From Cheiracanthium punctorium (Eukaryota > Arthropoda > Arachnida > Araneae > Cheiracanthiidae), in assembly GCA_038373885.1 (NCBI GenBank), contig JAWZYV010013142.1, positions 124,001-188,000 on the forward strand: a stretch of DNA of 64,000 nt. The letters run 5' to 3'. The position numbers and the translations under genes were made by a program. Below are positions 12,301-24,991 of the stretch, one piece after another; within the stretch, counting starts at the first letter, position 1, and each line of letters begins with the position of its first letter. The notes below the pieces were generated by a model. It ran no database searches. It was not told the origin of the DNA and was given only the letters and a program-made list of their open reading frames with translations.

Positions 12301-12974
12301 CCTTTTTGTGATTTCAATTTGTTTAAAGATGCTTCTCAAAATTATCCATATTGTCGTTTGCACGAAGCCTTGAATCAATAACAGCAACTTTTAACAAATT
12401 TATACAAGGTTAGAATAAATACACCCCTTCTCTGAGCTCTCTATACAGCGAACTATTCAGTGTAAAGGATCTAGAATTGTTGAACATGGAGGAGAGGAGG
12501 GTAATTTGGACTTGTCCGGAAAAAGGAATGCAGAGCTTTCGGCTCTGTTAGGTGCTGCTGTCACGTGGTAATACCATAAACTACTCAAGAAAGACACACT
12601 TGTTACCACTCTGTTGTCTAGAATGCAGTGAGAAATTGGCCACTAACATTGTTGTCGCACCACTCTACGGAACAAAGTGTGTTTTGGGATTTTTCAAGAG
12701 TTTTTACTGATAAGTTTTCAAACATTCCAACCTACTAGTATAAACGTGACTTTAAAATTGATGTTATGCATAATAAACACTAAAAGAATTTAGTTTCTTG
12801 TACTGTGGTTGTTTTTTAGCATGACAGTGTTTTGCCCAACAGTTTAAAGGTTCATTTTGGTGATGGTGTGTCGAGTATTGTGGAACCCTTTTTCTCAGCA
12901 CGTTCTACCCTGTATTGTAGGGAAAGCCCAAATGTCGTGACACTGCAGTGTACGTATACTATTACAGCCTACGC
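9306..12974. other. no gene recognised; minor repeats
   Basis: AT-rich, no coding region I can support. At 11477-11526 the phrase GTCACTGAAGGA recurs imperfectly about four times. The segment 12400-12450 is the reverse complement of part of 32045-32100 (shared phrase around GAGCTCTCTA), so a dispersed repeat lies at both places. Confidence 0.45.
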
Positions 12975-13184
12975 CAGAGGCGCCGACTTTACAAAATTTC
13001 TGTGGGTGCCCTAAAAGTGCATTGGGGGGGGGGGGTTAATAAAATGGTGAAAGTCGCACACGGTTTGTAATTTTTGATAAAGGATCGCTAAGTTTGGTGC
13101 CAAAACGCGACAATTTATTTTAAAGGGGGAGTATAGTTGGAATGTACTTGGCTAAGATTGTAAAATAGTTTTAGTAGGTGATTT

Positions 13185-13290
13185 TAAGATAGATTTCGAT
13201 TCCGAAGATGGGTTTTTATGGAACAAGGGAGAGAAATACGGCACACTCATGAATAACGATCCACTTTCCAACTTTATGGAATCTTTTCCA
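13185..13290 (+). repeat. dispersed monomer related to the 45.6-kb array
   Basis: Contains TTTATGGAACAAGGGAGAGA, then CACTCATGAATAACGATCC and ACTTTCCAACTTTATGGAA, the same phrase structure as the array at 45600-46390 and the copies at 15310-15600. Confidence 0.5.
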
Positions 13291-13429
13291 ACTACCCTTC
13301 AATCTTTTCCTATTATTTTCTTCCTTGCTCGTAACTGCTCAATCATTTGACTTTTCGTGCACATTTTTACCAGTGGGAAATGGGTAATACAAATAATCAT
13401 TTTAGCTCCACATAAAATATCCAATATCT

Positions 13430-13790
13430 GAGGGTATAGATCGAAGAAACGATATCTGCCTCACGGTTTTGGTACACAAATTAAAATAAACTAACAGCAC
13501 CAAGGATTTGAAAAAATTCAGGATGGTTCTTTACAAGCTGCACTACACATTGCAATAAATTCGAAAACTTTCATGAAACTTTCAGAAAAAAATCTTAAAC
13601 GTGGAACTGCACAGCAAAATATTTCTAAGAGTGGCCATTCTGCAAAATTTTTCGTTTATTCCGGTGTCTAGTACAGCTTGTGAAAATACATCCTAAAAAT
13701 TGTGAAGTGCTTGAGATAATTAATTTTCTTTTTTTGTATTTATATACCGAAATTGCGTGTTTTTTCCCAGTGCTGAAGGCGACATTCAAA
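13430..13790 (+). repeat. internal direct repeat, copy 1
   Basis: Diverged direct repeat of 19320-19680: both contain GGTACACAAATTAAA or its TAGTACACAAATTAAAG variant, CACCAAGGATT, TAAGCTGCACTACA-like phrases and CATCCTAAAAATT, in the same order. Both copies lie in the 8-kb hAT element, on either side of the nested element. Confidence 0.65.
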
Positions 13791-14415
13791 GTTTAATTTA
13801 AGTGAATAGTGTGAATTTTGGCATCCGATTATCTGTACAACGGTGAAGCAACGCTGGGCATAGAATGAAAGTCTCCTCCGTTGTGTCTTAGTAACGATAA
13901 CAGCAAACCAGTTAAAATCAAGATTCTTTTTAAAGTAATGAAGTATTTCTGATGAAATGCCCTTCTTTTAGAAAAATCTGCTTGTGCTGGAGTCACCTTA
14001 AATTTGTTTACCTTACGCAAATTCTCTGTCAAAATTCGAGGATTCCTGGGCGCACACCCCCTTTGCCCTTATAATAAATGAGACCTGAAAGAGGTGTATT
14101 ACACCATTTCACTTTTTTTTTTTACTTTTAGCGATAGAATTTTGATTGGTTTTAACTAATCATTATAAATTTCAAAGCAAAAGAAAAGTGTATTACTACG
14201 TTTATTGGGGGAAAAAAACATGCAACAATAATATCACAATCAGTCAAATTTCTTGTCATGTAAATGAAAATTTTGTATAAAAGTAATTGAGTTTTCGAAC
14301 GTAACAATACACGATCAATTTTATTCTTGTTTAATCTATCTCATCCCTGTCTGAAATCCTCAGAATTTTCAAAAAATGTTATTCATAGTATTTTTTCTCA
14401 GCTCATTCATTTCCT

Positions 14416-14419
<4 letters not shown>

Positions 14420-14452
<33 letters not shown>
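14420..14452. repeat. poly(T) tract
   Basis: Uninterrupted T run of a little over 30 bases; on the minus strand it would be a poly(A) stretch. I cannot connect it to a particular retroposon. Confidence 0.8.
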
Positions 14453-14455
<3 letters not shown>

Positions 14456-15309
14456 TTTTTGTACCCCTATAAGCAGCTGCAGCTAAGCCTTGCCTATTTT
14501 CTTTTCTTTTTTTTCCCAACAAATTAGAAAAATTACAAAAACTATACCCTTAAAATAAAACTAGATAATTTCCTCAGAATGAATTAATGCAACGTTTTCT
14601 ATGTTGAAATGTGTGTAGGACACATAAAAAAGATTGGTAACTATTTAAATGCAAACAGAAAAATAAAGCAGAACAATAAAAGTTGTTTATCTTAGAGTTA
14701 ATAATTAAATATTTTGAATTGTTGGCCATATAAGCTCGAGGCATGATTTTGAGCATCCCCCTGAAGTAGAGATATTTTACCCTCTACCATTAAGTGGTCA
14801 AATTTGCAAAATTACGAGAGACATACATTTCAGTAATGTGTGTTCATGCGCCCATGATTTCAGTATAATTTTAAAAAACAGCATTGGGCTAGATCAAAGC
14901 AAATAGTACCTAATTCCGCTTTGTCAAACAAGAACAAAAATTGAACAAAATATTCGCAGAAAATGAAACGGAAGCAGTGCCGGATTAACAATATAGCAGA
15001 AGTAGCAAATGCTACGGGCCCCGCGCTTTTAGGGGCCCCGCGGCTTCAGCTTGAAAATTTTCGTTTTCTCCCTCCTCCCAGTTTTTTTTATAGCAAAATA
15101 TAATTATCGTAACTTTTCGTACTTTCTTTTTTCGTTTCGCAGTAGGCTGCTATTTCGTTCAATCACAGATTTTTGTCTACGCGACTATGTATACATGATT
15201 TGTAGACAGGTTTTGTAGACATGAACTGACACGGTGATGATCTTTTCAAATGTGTTGGCTAGATAACGTGGAGGTGGGAGAGAATAAAATGCTGAAAGTC
15301 GCACAAGGT

Positions 15310-15600
15310 TATACAATTCAATTCCAAACATGTGTTTTATGGAACAAGAAAAACAAACATGGTACACTCATGGATTAGGATGCCCCTTCCAAACCGTATT
15401 TAAAATTTTGAAAGTATTTTTTAGTTGCAATATGCTAGGCGAAGATTCAGTACACGATTTTAAGCTAGATTTCGATTCGAGATGTGTTTTATGGAACAAG
15501 GGAGAAAAATACGGCACACTCATGAAAAATGATACACTTTTCTACTTAATGGAATGAGGAAAGAAAATAGGGAGAACGCATGGATTATGATACACTTTAG
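15310..15600 (+). repeat. two to three satellite-like monomers
   Basis: The phrases GTTTTATGGAACAAG, GGCACACTCATG and GATACACTTT recur at about 15330, 15490 and 15560, resembling the array at 45600-46390 and the single monomer at 13185. Confidence 0.55.
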
Positions 15601-15958
15601 TGCGTATTAGGGCACTTTAGTGCGTATTTAAAACGTGAAAGTGTTTAAGATTTTCATACTGTTTTTTTTTTTTTTTTTTTTTTTTTTATAAGACAGTTTT
15701 TGATTCTCTATTATGGAACTGTAAATCCATTGTGGATTTGTAGATAACTTCTTGAAAGAATATGCATTAACTTAATGTAGCTGTTAAATGCTCGCATATT
15801 TATTCAACTGATTACCTAGGTGAAACTGAATGAGTATTCTAAAGACAGCAATAAGACACTTATACAGGAGTGTATCCAATACACTGTGGAACAAAACATG
15901 CGGTAGCCAGAAAAAAAATTCAGAGAGGGTCCAAATGGGGGGAAAAGCAAAATTTTTC

Positions 15959-15959
<1 letters not shown>

Positions 15960-15996
<37 letters not shown>
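15960..15996. repeat. (TAA)n microsatellite
   Basis: About twelve TAA repeats. Confidence 0.85.
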
Positions 15997-16001
<5 letters not shown>

Positions 16002-19000
16002 AGTCTTTATCATTATCTTTTTGTTGAGAAAAATCGCAACTCTTAGGAGGGGGTATTCAGACCCTTGGACACCCACATAAGTAAGGCCTTTAAAAAGTAT
16101 TTTCTTATCAATAATATTACAAGTTTGTCTTATTTTGAAGAATGAATCCAAAAATAAACAAAACATGGAAAGAAAACTAAATGCCAAAATGAAAGAAGAG
16201 AGTCAGAGCCGGATCAAAGACGAATTAAAGGGTGGGTGTCGGAGGGAGCGACTACCCCTCTCAAGAAAAGGGAAAGTAATGTAAACAATCCTATTTTACT
16301 TCCTTAAAATGGATGCGTATGTGAATCTACCAATTAACCGCCTCCACCCACAAAATTGCATTAATCCGTCAGTGGGACGGATTATTCATTAAGTAAGTAG
16401 GCTGTAGCCTATCGGCCCCGATCCTTTCAGGGGCTTTTGCAGTAACAGATAAAATGAATTTTTAAATAAAGTTGTAATTAAACTTTTCAAAATGACTATG
16501 TGCAGAAAATATTTGTGGCTGTTTATGAAGATTTTCTCTGGAAAGCGAGCTCAGCTTCTGCATGAGCCGAAGTCCATAGGAATGTAGGAATTAAAAAAGC
16601 GCACCATAAAAAAAGAAAAAGATATTCCCACACGAAACAATAATTGTTATTTAAATATAGGACCTTAACTTTTCTTTTTGTGGTAGATATAAGGATGGTA
16701 TTTAATCGGATGTTGGGCCGTCCCTAAGTGCTTTTATTTTAGAGTAAAAAGGGGAGGGGTGGCTTTGGCGATATTCGAAGGTCTAAGGAGTAGGGAGTAA
16801 GCCATCTTTAGAAAGCTTTTAGTATTAGGCTTGAATTATTTTTTATTTTTATTTTTTACATTTTGCAATGTTTGAACACAGGCATTTCGAATTATTATTT
16901 CAAGCGATAATAATATATAGTATGTGAGCCATTTATTATATTTTGAGACCTCAACTCTGATAAATTATCATATTAAACATAGAAATTAACCGCGTTAAAT
17001 ATAAAGGAATTGTTTCGGGCCGGTCAAAATCACAGGTCAAGATCGCGAAATTCAGTAAGTTCGTTCAGATAAAATAATTAGAACGGGGAGGATCTTTGCA
17101 CAAAGCCAAGACTGTCGGGGTATCTGGGAAGCCATAACCCCAGGCAAATTGAAAATAAAGAGGGTTTTCTGATACCCTAGCTCTACAAAGAAACTCACAA
17201 AATACTTGATCACATTTAAGATTATTATATCCTGCAAAAACATTTGAAAGTAATACGATAATGAACGTTTTATCCGAATTTTTAATTATTTATTATATTG
17301 ATTATTCTGTTAGAAAACATTGAAAAATTTTTAAACAAAATATTTTAGATCATTTTTACGAGGTTAGGTTCAAAAGTAATGCACACATGCTTATAGAACA
17401 TTGAACGAAATCGCGTTTAAAAGTGCTCTAAGCGTTGGTGGAAGTAGCAGTTCCCCTCTATGCGCATGTGCCTTTTGAATGCGTTCCGTCCATGCAGTGT
17501 ATTTTGAATAGTGGAAGTATAGTGCGCTATATCTGCTTATCCTCAGTTTGGTCACTTTGGTCTCTTACGAATTAACCCATTAAACAAATGGCGTTAAAAA
17601 TGTGTAACTTAGTATTAGTAAAGACCTTCCAAATGATGGAATAATTTTACAAGTATTTATTTTTAGAGGGGAAAAAACTGTGTTTAAATTCAAAGTTTAA
17701 AGTTCATTTTGTTTTCGAAGGTTCTAAAAATTTATAGAAACAATTATCAGTGTATGTAAACTTGCCAAGTTGTATGTTTGCATATGGGAAAGGGGGTAGG
17801 TATGTTAGAAACTCGAAATATATACCCATGAACATTCATAAAAAAAACTGAGTTGTAGATATAATCACGTCAGACTCACTATCTATTTACCCGCCCCCCC
17901 CCCAAAAAAAAAAACTTTTTTTTTATTTTGAGGGGGATTTTTTCCGCACACCAATTTTCTAGGAGAAATTGGTTTGCCTCGTGTTAGCTCTCATTTGCTC
18001 TTACTAAATCAAGTAAGTTCATAAAAGTTGTTTTATTTTATTATCGGACAAAACCTAGACATCAGTGCACCCCAGAGGGAGGAAAAGTTAGACTAAATCC
18101 CTACCAAATCTAATACGTGGGAAGTTTTAGTTTTGTTTACATCTAATTAGCATTAGCAATTCCATTAACTAATTAATTCACACTAAAATTAAAAAATAAT
18201 ATAATAATCACTATTTATTTTCTTGGTTAATTTATCTATACTACTATAATGTGCGGGTGAAATCCCCCCCCCACTAAAAAAAAAAACTTTCACTGAACTA
18301 AGGGCCCCTTGGCAACATTTGCTACAGGCCCCGCGCTGTCTTAATCCGGCACTGAACGGAAGGCATCTCGAAATGTTAGTGCGGACCACAGTCTGTTCCA
18401 TCCTTTTCAATAAATAACTGAGCACTAAAATCATTCAAAAATAAGAAAGGGAAATTGAGACTTTAGAAGAAAGTGACACAAACCTTTATTAGAATCCTCA
18501 CCTCAGTCTCATTCAATTAACACCAAAGCGCCGACACTTTTGATGAATGGGCATCTTTTTTTGTTCCAGAGACATACAAAGTGTTGTATATTAGGTGCTT
18601 GTAAACAGACAGACCGTGATGTTTTCTATTTACAATAAAAACAATTAAACCTACTCACTTCGGAATACTGCAGTAATATTTTTAGAACTATCTCAAAACA
18701 TTTCCACAGAGTCTTTCACCTAACTCCTGTGTTATCTTTCCCGCATGAACTTTCTTGTGATTGTAGCCAGCGGCTTTGTCTCAAATTCTCCGTTTTCCGG
18801 GGCTAACAGTCTCATTGTATTCATACATTTTCCCATGGAGGACGAGGATTCTGGGATGAGGTCTGTGGGTCAGAAAGGAGGGGGGCACTTAGGACTTCGG
18901 CTGCAGTGGGCAAAGGCATTGCCTGTGGAGCTGTAGGGAGTCACACAACACATTGTGGAAAAGCTTTGAATTTTAGAAAGACATTGTTTCCATGGGCGCC

Positions 19001-19319
19001 AGAGAGGAAGGTAACTGGCAGTGGGGGATTGAGATTTGAGCCCGCCTAGTCATCGGTGATAGTAAACATGTTTACAGCATACTAAACTTCTAAGATTTAT
19101 TTTCCTGCTAAAATGTCTGAAAGTTAAGATGACCCCCCATGCACCTCTAAATTAGTACTCCTATGAGAAACTATTACATTAATTATTATTATTCTAAGTA
19201 GGCAAAAATATTACCTGTTTGGATTCCCCCTTTTTTTTTTCATGCACTTTTTAAAATTTTAGAGTATGTGCTAAGTTACTACTTATTGGAATTTTATTAT
19301 AATTTATTATAATACTCCA

Positions 19320-19680
19320 GTTCCGAGGCACATAAGGGTGTATGCCGAAGAAACAAAACCTGCATAACGGTCTTAGTACACAAATTAAAGTAAACTATCG
19401 CACCAAGGATTCGAAAACATTTAGGATGATTCTTTATAAGCTGCACTACATACCGAAATAAAGAATAACACGTTCTTTAAAATTTTCGATTTTTAAGAAT
19501 TTTTTCTAAAAGTTTCGTAAATGATACAGGTTTATTGTTCATTTCAGTGTATAGTGCAGTTTCTAAAACATACATCCTAAAAATTTGAAATACTTGACAT
19601 AATTAATTTTTTTTATTTGTGTACCAAAATTTCATGTTTTTTTTTTTCCTGAACTACAGCGATAAGCTGAAAGTAGCTGT
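19320..19680 (+). repeat. internal direct repeat, copy 2
   Basis: Partner of 13430-13790 in the same orientation inside the 8-kb hAT element. A second, weaker direct similarity joins 19055-19170 with 20430-20570. Confidence 0.6.
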
Positions 19681-20134
19681 CATTCAGTTGCCTTTAAACA
19701 GGGTTTAATTTCTATCCAAAAAAAGTGCAAGAGCCCTAATTTTTTGTATTGCAATTTACAAAATTAATTACCTAATTTAAGGTATTATTAAGTGAATTTC
19801 TGTTACCTCTGTATTAGTTTGCAATGTAATAAAATTAATATAAACAGAAACAATTACGATGGTAATTAAAATTTTAATTTTAGTGTAAAATTTCAAAGTA
19901 GTGTTAAAAAAAAGTTTATTTTAGTGTAAAAAAGTTATTTTAGTGTTAAAAAAAAGTAGTGGAGCTGAGCTCCCATGCAAATTAAGCACTTCCTTTAAAT
20001 ACATGCAAGTATTTAGCACCCACGAAAACTTTTCTGTGGGTGCTTGAGATCTGACATACTACATAAAAAAACCCAACCGTCCGCCACTAAAATTTTATTT
20101 TCGAATTATGCAGTTGCAAAGCACTCGTCGTCAT

Positions 20135-20318
20135 CAGTGGCGTGACTATACCGTTAGGGCCCGTAATGAATTCATTGGATAGGGTCCTTCCTCGTTGTAC
20201 AGAATCTCAACCAACATGTTGCTGTTCACTTTTTCTAGCTTTCTATTTGGGAAAGGCTCCCCCTCCGGCCGGGGGACCGTGGCTTTTGCCCGTTCTACCG
20301 CCCTATAGTTACGCCAGT
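20135..20318. mobile_element. small hAT-like element (about 184 bp)
   Basis: Ends CAGTGGCGTGACTAT and ATAGTTACGCCAGTG are imperfect inverted repeats of the same style as the other hAT-type ends here. I could not find a clean 8-bp duplication, so the borders are approximate. Confidence 0.55.
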
Positions 20319-21091
20319 GATTGTCTCATCGAAGTTCCTCATGCGCATCTGAATTATAAAGGACATGGGTGCTCATATAGGGAAGTAGTTGGGGGCTCGG
20401 GTCCCTCCCTCTAGCCGTCGGTATAGTGAACATTTTTATATTATCTAACCTTTTTTTCACTATTTCAGTACTAAAATGTTTGAAAGCGCAATTGCCGATG
20501 ACCTTACAAATGCAAGAAATAAACCCTCCCCCTCCCTCCATGTCTTAAAGTACTCATATGGACGTCCATGCCGAAGCACCCACATACATTTGGCCTCATT
20601 AAAGATTTTCTTTTAAACTTTTAAAATATCACACAACTAATAAGCAAATAAAGCATTTTAGTACTGAAATAATGCAAAAAGTTCAGTATGCTTTACAAAT
20701 ATTCATATTACGTAATGGCATAATTGGGGCGTGGGGGGGGGACCCTCCTTGAGTGTACACTGTACATCACTGTGTTGGGGTTATCAGACGATTGCTGGTG
20801 CTCAGCATCCAACGTAATTTTTTTATAAGCCCGAAGCATCTACATAAACGTCTTTTCCTAGCCCTTTCTGCGAACTTCAAAGTATGACTTGGCACTAAAA
20901 TTTCTGTGGGTGCGGAGCACCCACAGAATTTTTTCAGTGGGTGCTTGAGCCCCGGAGCACCCACGTAGTCGGCGCCACTGGCCTACGCACATATACTATT
21001 ACACGTATACTGTTATCCTTTGATTGCTCAACAATGTCTGTGGCAACATCTGAACGAGTCTGTTTGCGTTCTCGTCCCGGCTGAACTCTAA

Positions 21092-22619
21092 GGGCCGCAT
21101 TCATCAAACTGTGAGTAACCCTTCATAACTGCGAGAGCTGGTAAACCTGCATGGCCGGTTTGTCTCAAGAGACGTCTTGAAAACGATATTCACCAACTTA
21201 TTTTCACCTAGGGTTACCTGCCTCTGCATTTATCTCAAGTAATGCACCCAGCTTTGAAAGCTCGTCTTTTATTGGTCAGAATAATTATTGAATGAAGAGG
21301 TGAACTAGATTTAATGTTCGCGAGATCAAACCCAGCACCAGACACACGCACTTCCTTCATGATATTTAATTTTATTTTTATGTTAACTGCGCATTAAAAT
21401 GTGGAAATTAATTTAGCTTTATTGTAAAAAGATACACTGATTAAACATTTAATACAAAATTACAGCCAATATTTTTTATAAATAAAATTATGAATTTCAT
21501 GTCTGTTATATTCTCTTCAAATTTAGAAATTCTCATAGTTTTTTAACAGACAAAAATTAATTTATACGGTTTTGATGTTCTTCTTTTTAAGGTTTAGAAT
21601 TTTAAAGTTTTGGAATATTTCAAAACAATGCTTAAAAACTTTATATGCAAGATTTTTATTTCTTGAGTTTTGATTATAATAAAATATTATGTAAGTATAT
21701 ATACGCATTAATTAAATTTATGATGAAATCAGTATGTATGTGTATATGTTAATGTACTTGAGTATTATATAATACATTTATATTAATAATCATTATATAC
21801 TTACTCTATATATTATACATAGAATCTGTATGTCTTTAAAAAATTCTATAATACTGATACATACGGTTTTTTTTTTTCACACATTTGTGTGAAAAATTTT
21901 TAATTCGCTATGCCAAAGTAAAGTACACTATAGTGAAACAAAAATATTGTTTTTCATCCTTTACACCTAAATCATTAATCCTTTCAATGTAAATATTTTT
22001 CTTCCGTTTCTTGTAATAATAATAATAATTTTAAAAAAAAAGTTGAATCACAGTACTCGGGCCAAATCGCCCCCCATCTGTGGAATAAAGAGAAAAGAAA
22101 AGAAATAGGAAAGATCAGAATTTACTTATTTATTTTCAACATAAAACAATAATTGAACAACAAAAAAAAAACATTAAATCAGAAAATAAGAGGGAATGAA
22201 AAAAGTCAAACAAGCAAACCAAAATAAAACTGACAGATGGCGCCTGTAGTCTCTACGGGAAAAAATATAGTCGTTCTAAAGAGTTTTTGAAACCATTGCA
22301 CAAAGTTTTCTGACCACTTGTGGCTACTTTTATAGCTTGCTTGCTGGTTTCCACAGCAGTTTCCGTCTTTCAAAAGACAAATTATTCAAGTATTTGCAAA
22401 TTTTCGAGATATCCAAATCTATAAAAACAACCCTAAAATCCGCCGTGTTTACAACTCCGAGTCAACCCTCCAAAACTGCGGGTTTAGAATTTGCAACTGG
22501 AGTTAGGGTCAAGTGTTAGGGTAACCCTTATATTTGTGAATGCCATTTTCTCATTAACCCTTGAAGTAGCTCGCTTTCCTGAGTTAATACCAGGGTTTAA
22601 GGTTTAGTGAATACGGTCC
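21092..22619. mobile_element. inverted-repeat element, PIF/Harbinger-like ends
   Basis: The left end GGGCCGCATTCATCAAAC and the right end, whose reverse complement reads GGACCGTATTCACTAAAC, form an imperfect terminal repeat. GG(G)CCGTATTCA-type ends are familiar from PIF/Harbinger elements. The flanks are TAA on the left and TTA on the right: TWA-like but not identical. The 1.5-kb interior has no transposase that I recognise, so this would be non-autonomous. Confidence 0.5.
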
Positions 22620-22623
22620 TTAG

Positions 22624-22890
22624 GGGCGGGTTCGATAATTCACCGGCCATGCACCGGTGCATGGTCAGAGCGTTCGAAAAGACGGAGCGTTGGGCGGATT
22701 CCTAAAAATAACAGCGTTCTAAAACGTTTTTGGTCTTGTAGTGGTTGTCTGCTCCGTGCGACCAGACCGCAACCAGAATGACCCTGCTAGCTAGGTGGGT
22801 TATTGCGGTTATAACAGGTTGACTACCGTGACATCACTTAACCAAAGAATGGTCACAACCGGAAGCACCGGTGAATTATCGAAGAAGCCC
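22624..22890. mobile_element. MITE with TTCGATAATTCACCGG repeats
   Basis: Inverted repeats of about 23 bp, core TTCGATAATTCACCGG on the left and its reverse complement near 22870, enclose 267 non-coding bp. It abuts the preceding element almost exactly. Superfamily not certain. Confidence 0.55.
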
Positions 22891-23602
22891 AGGATGTCCA
22901 CTTTTCTCAAATCATGGAATCATTCTCCTGAGAGCTTGCGGAAGTTATTGTCCTTTTTGCAAATTTTTAGCCCCTAGGGTACATTTGACGACTACGTTGG
23001 GTTATGCACTTGCTTTCTCTAAGTAACGGATGACAAGTACGTTTTGCCCAAGATAACTGGGACAAAATTAAACATGCACATTCTTGTCCGTGATACGAGA
23101 TTTGTAACAGATGTAGGAGGGTGTTTCTTCCAGTCAGAATCGCGAATTTAGCCGCTTGTGGCTAAACCTGAACTCGATATCTAGACATAGACATTATATC
23201 TGGACGTACCCAGTGGCGGATCCACGGGGAGGGCTCTGGGGGCTCGACCCCCCCCCCCCCAGAGCTAGAAGTACACTATGGATTAGGGAAGTTAAAATAA
23301 ATTGTAAATTTTCACTTGAACTGAAATTTAAAAAAGTAGCACTGTATATACAGTTGACTCTCTGTTTAGAGGCGATCTCTTTCCAAAGACGATATTTCAA
23401 AATTCCAGCAACTCCAACGTAAAAAAATTTCTATTCAAAGACGATGTCGTTTCTGTTTAACAACGATTTTTTCATCTTAAGATACAGGGAGAAGGGGAAA
23501 TTTTTTTAAGAGTGGGAAAAAAGTATCGGGAAATGTCAAAACACAATTCGCAAGACAGTCTCAACTGCCTGAGTGTATTCTTAAAGGTATTTTAGAAGCA
23601 AA

Positions 23603-23740
23603 CAAGGGCGTAGCCAGGATTTTCATTAGGGGGGGCAGGACATGGAGTCTAACCGGAGAATGCCCGGTTTGTCATAATCAGACCCTATGACTAGCTCATT
23701 TTAGGGGGGGGGCAGCTGCCCCACCCTGGCTACGCCCATG
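23603..23740. mobile_element. small hAT element (138 bp) in the Tigger relic
   Basis: Ends CAAGGGCGTAGCC and GGCTACGCCCATG with a perfect 8-bp duplication GAAGCAAA (23595-23602 and 23741-23748). Same end motif (GGCGTAGCCAGG) and same length as 45853-45990. Confidence 0.85.
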
Positions 23741-23928
23741 GAAGCAAAGAGAAAATTCTTGAAGCAGCACAAAAATTTAGTTCGGGATCCAAATTCAAAT
23801 GGCCGAAAAGTCAATGTGGGCGATTGGAAGAGTTTGCCAAGGCACTTCTGCATGCAAATGGTTGCATGAAGCAAGAGCATCCAACATTCTAATTTCTGGG
23901 CCCATCAAAAATCAGACCCCATCATCGC

Positions 23929-24160
23929 CGAGTGGATAAGACACTCGACATGATAGGCGGCTGAAGTGTGAAGGTCCCGCGTTTGGGCCTACCGCGCGGC
24001 TGTCGATCTATCTGGAGTTTTTCCAGATGGTTTTCTCCAGATTTAACCTGAATACGTATTAGAACCTCTGAAAAAAATACGGATTAAGACCCCTTAGAAA
24101 AACCCCCACGTAGGGCACCCCGTACTCGGCCTAGATAATTGTTCGTATTACCAAAATAAA
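23929..24160 (+). repeat. tRNA-derived SINE, family 1
   Basis: tRNA-like head with A-box-like GAGTGGATAAGACACTCG and a weak B box (GGTCCCGCGTTTGGGCC), then the family body including CTGAATACGTATTAGAAC and a partial internal duplication. It is inserted in the Tigger relic. Confidence 0.65.
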
Positions 24161-24544
24161 ATAAAATCAACCAACTACTGCAGTGCTGTTATTCTGGCAG
24201 AAAAATTTTGAATGGAAAATTTTCAGGCTTCGGCTGGTTAGCTAGAAAAATTCATAAAATGGAACCTGACGCATGTCACATTTGAGAAAATCTGGAAGAA
24301 AGAATAACGAGAAGGCGAAAAATGAAACAACTGACTCATTTTGATTTTCTTGAAACCTAATTTTATTGAATTGCTTGTTCTTACTACCTTTTTTTAAGGT
24401 AACTTAAAGGTAATTTTTTGGAAAATAGAACAATATAATGATAAGAAAAGTAACATCTTTAAACAGGCCAATATATCAAGAAAAATATTCACAGTCCTAA
24501 GAATGTAAAGTGTAAAAGGTTGGTGTGCTGAAGGATTACGGCCA

Positions 24545-24705
24545 ATTATCTGCACATGGAATCTAAGCTGATGAGTGGGGTGCACTCCGTGGGGGTCTTT
24601 CCTAACAATTATTTACTCCAAGTTTCAGAGGAAAGCACGGAAAACTCCGAACAGTTAGGTCGGCGGACACGAACTGGTTTTGAACCAGGCACCTTCCAAA
24701 GTGTA
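24545..24705 (-). repeat. possible second SINE type
   Basis: On the minus strand the segment shows GGTTCAAAACC, close to a polymerase III B box, followed by about 130 bp without coding features. Only one copy is in the window, so this is tentative. Confidence 0.3.
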
Positions 24706-24991
24706 AGGGGAAATGTTATTCTTTTATTTTACAAATTCTGTTTATGGAAGATCTCTATTTAAGGACGATCTTTCACATTTTCACGGTTCCTTGAAAGTCT
24801 TAGTTGGGGAGCCAACTATATATATATATATAGAATATTTTCACAAATACTTATTGAATCCTTGTGGACTAAACATAATTTCTCTATTTACAAAAATGAT
24901 AGAGCTTTTAGTTTTAAATAGAAGAAGAGGCAAATTTTATTGGCTCGCTATCGCCACAGTGGCTGGATCACAGTTCCCAGTTTTATTTATA

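Larger units (their letters stand above)
14975..18354. mobile_element. 3.4-kb hAT-type element nested in the 8-kb one
   Basis: Ends CAGTGCCGGATTAA and TTAATCCGGCACTG are perfect 14-bp inverted repeats, flanked by a perfect 8-bp duplication AACGGAAG (14967-14974 and 18355-18362). Just inside both ends, phrases such as AGCAAATG near CGGGCCCCGCGC and its inverse extend the terminal repeat imperfectly. No transposase reading frame is seen. The interior holds satellite-like monomers (15310-15600), a T run at 15662-15687 and a TAA microsatellite at 15960-15996. Confidence 0.85.
12975..20980. mobile_element. 8-kb hAT-type element (composite)
   Basis: The ends CAGAGGCGCCGACT and AGTCGGCGCCACTG are inverted repeats, and the flanks carry a perfect 8-bp duplication GCCTACGC (12967-12974 and 20981-20988). 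That proves both ends belong to one insertion. Within it sit a second hAT-type element (14975-18354), a smaller one (20135-20318), two copies of a 360-bp direct repeat and several satellite-like monomers. I find no transposase reading frame, so it is non-autonomous or its gene has decayed. Phrases such as TTTCTGTGGGTGC recur near both ends. Confidence 0.8.
23351..24350 (+). pseudogene. Tigger/pogo transposase relic (DNA-binding part)
   Basis: A TA followed by CAGTTGACTCTCTG at 23351 is a pogo/Tigger-type end. Downstream, in shifting frames, I read fragments typical of the Tigger N-terminal CENP-B-like helix-turn-helix region: ARASNILISGPIKNQT near 23875-23922, and FQASAGWLARKIHKM near 24220-24260. 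The order fits the family. It is broken by frameshifts, by a small hAT (23603-23740) and by a SINE (23929-24160). No DDE catalytic part is recognisable. Confidence 0.6.
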
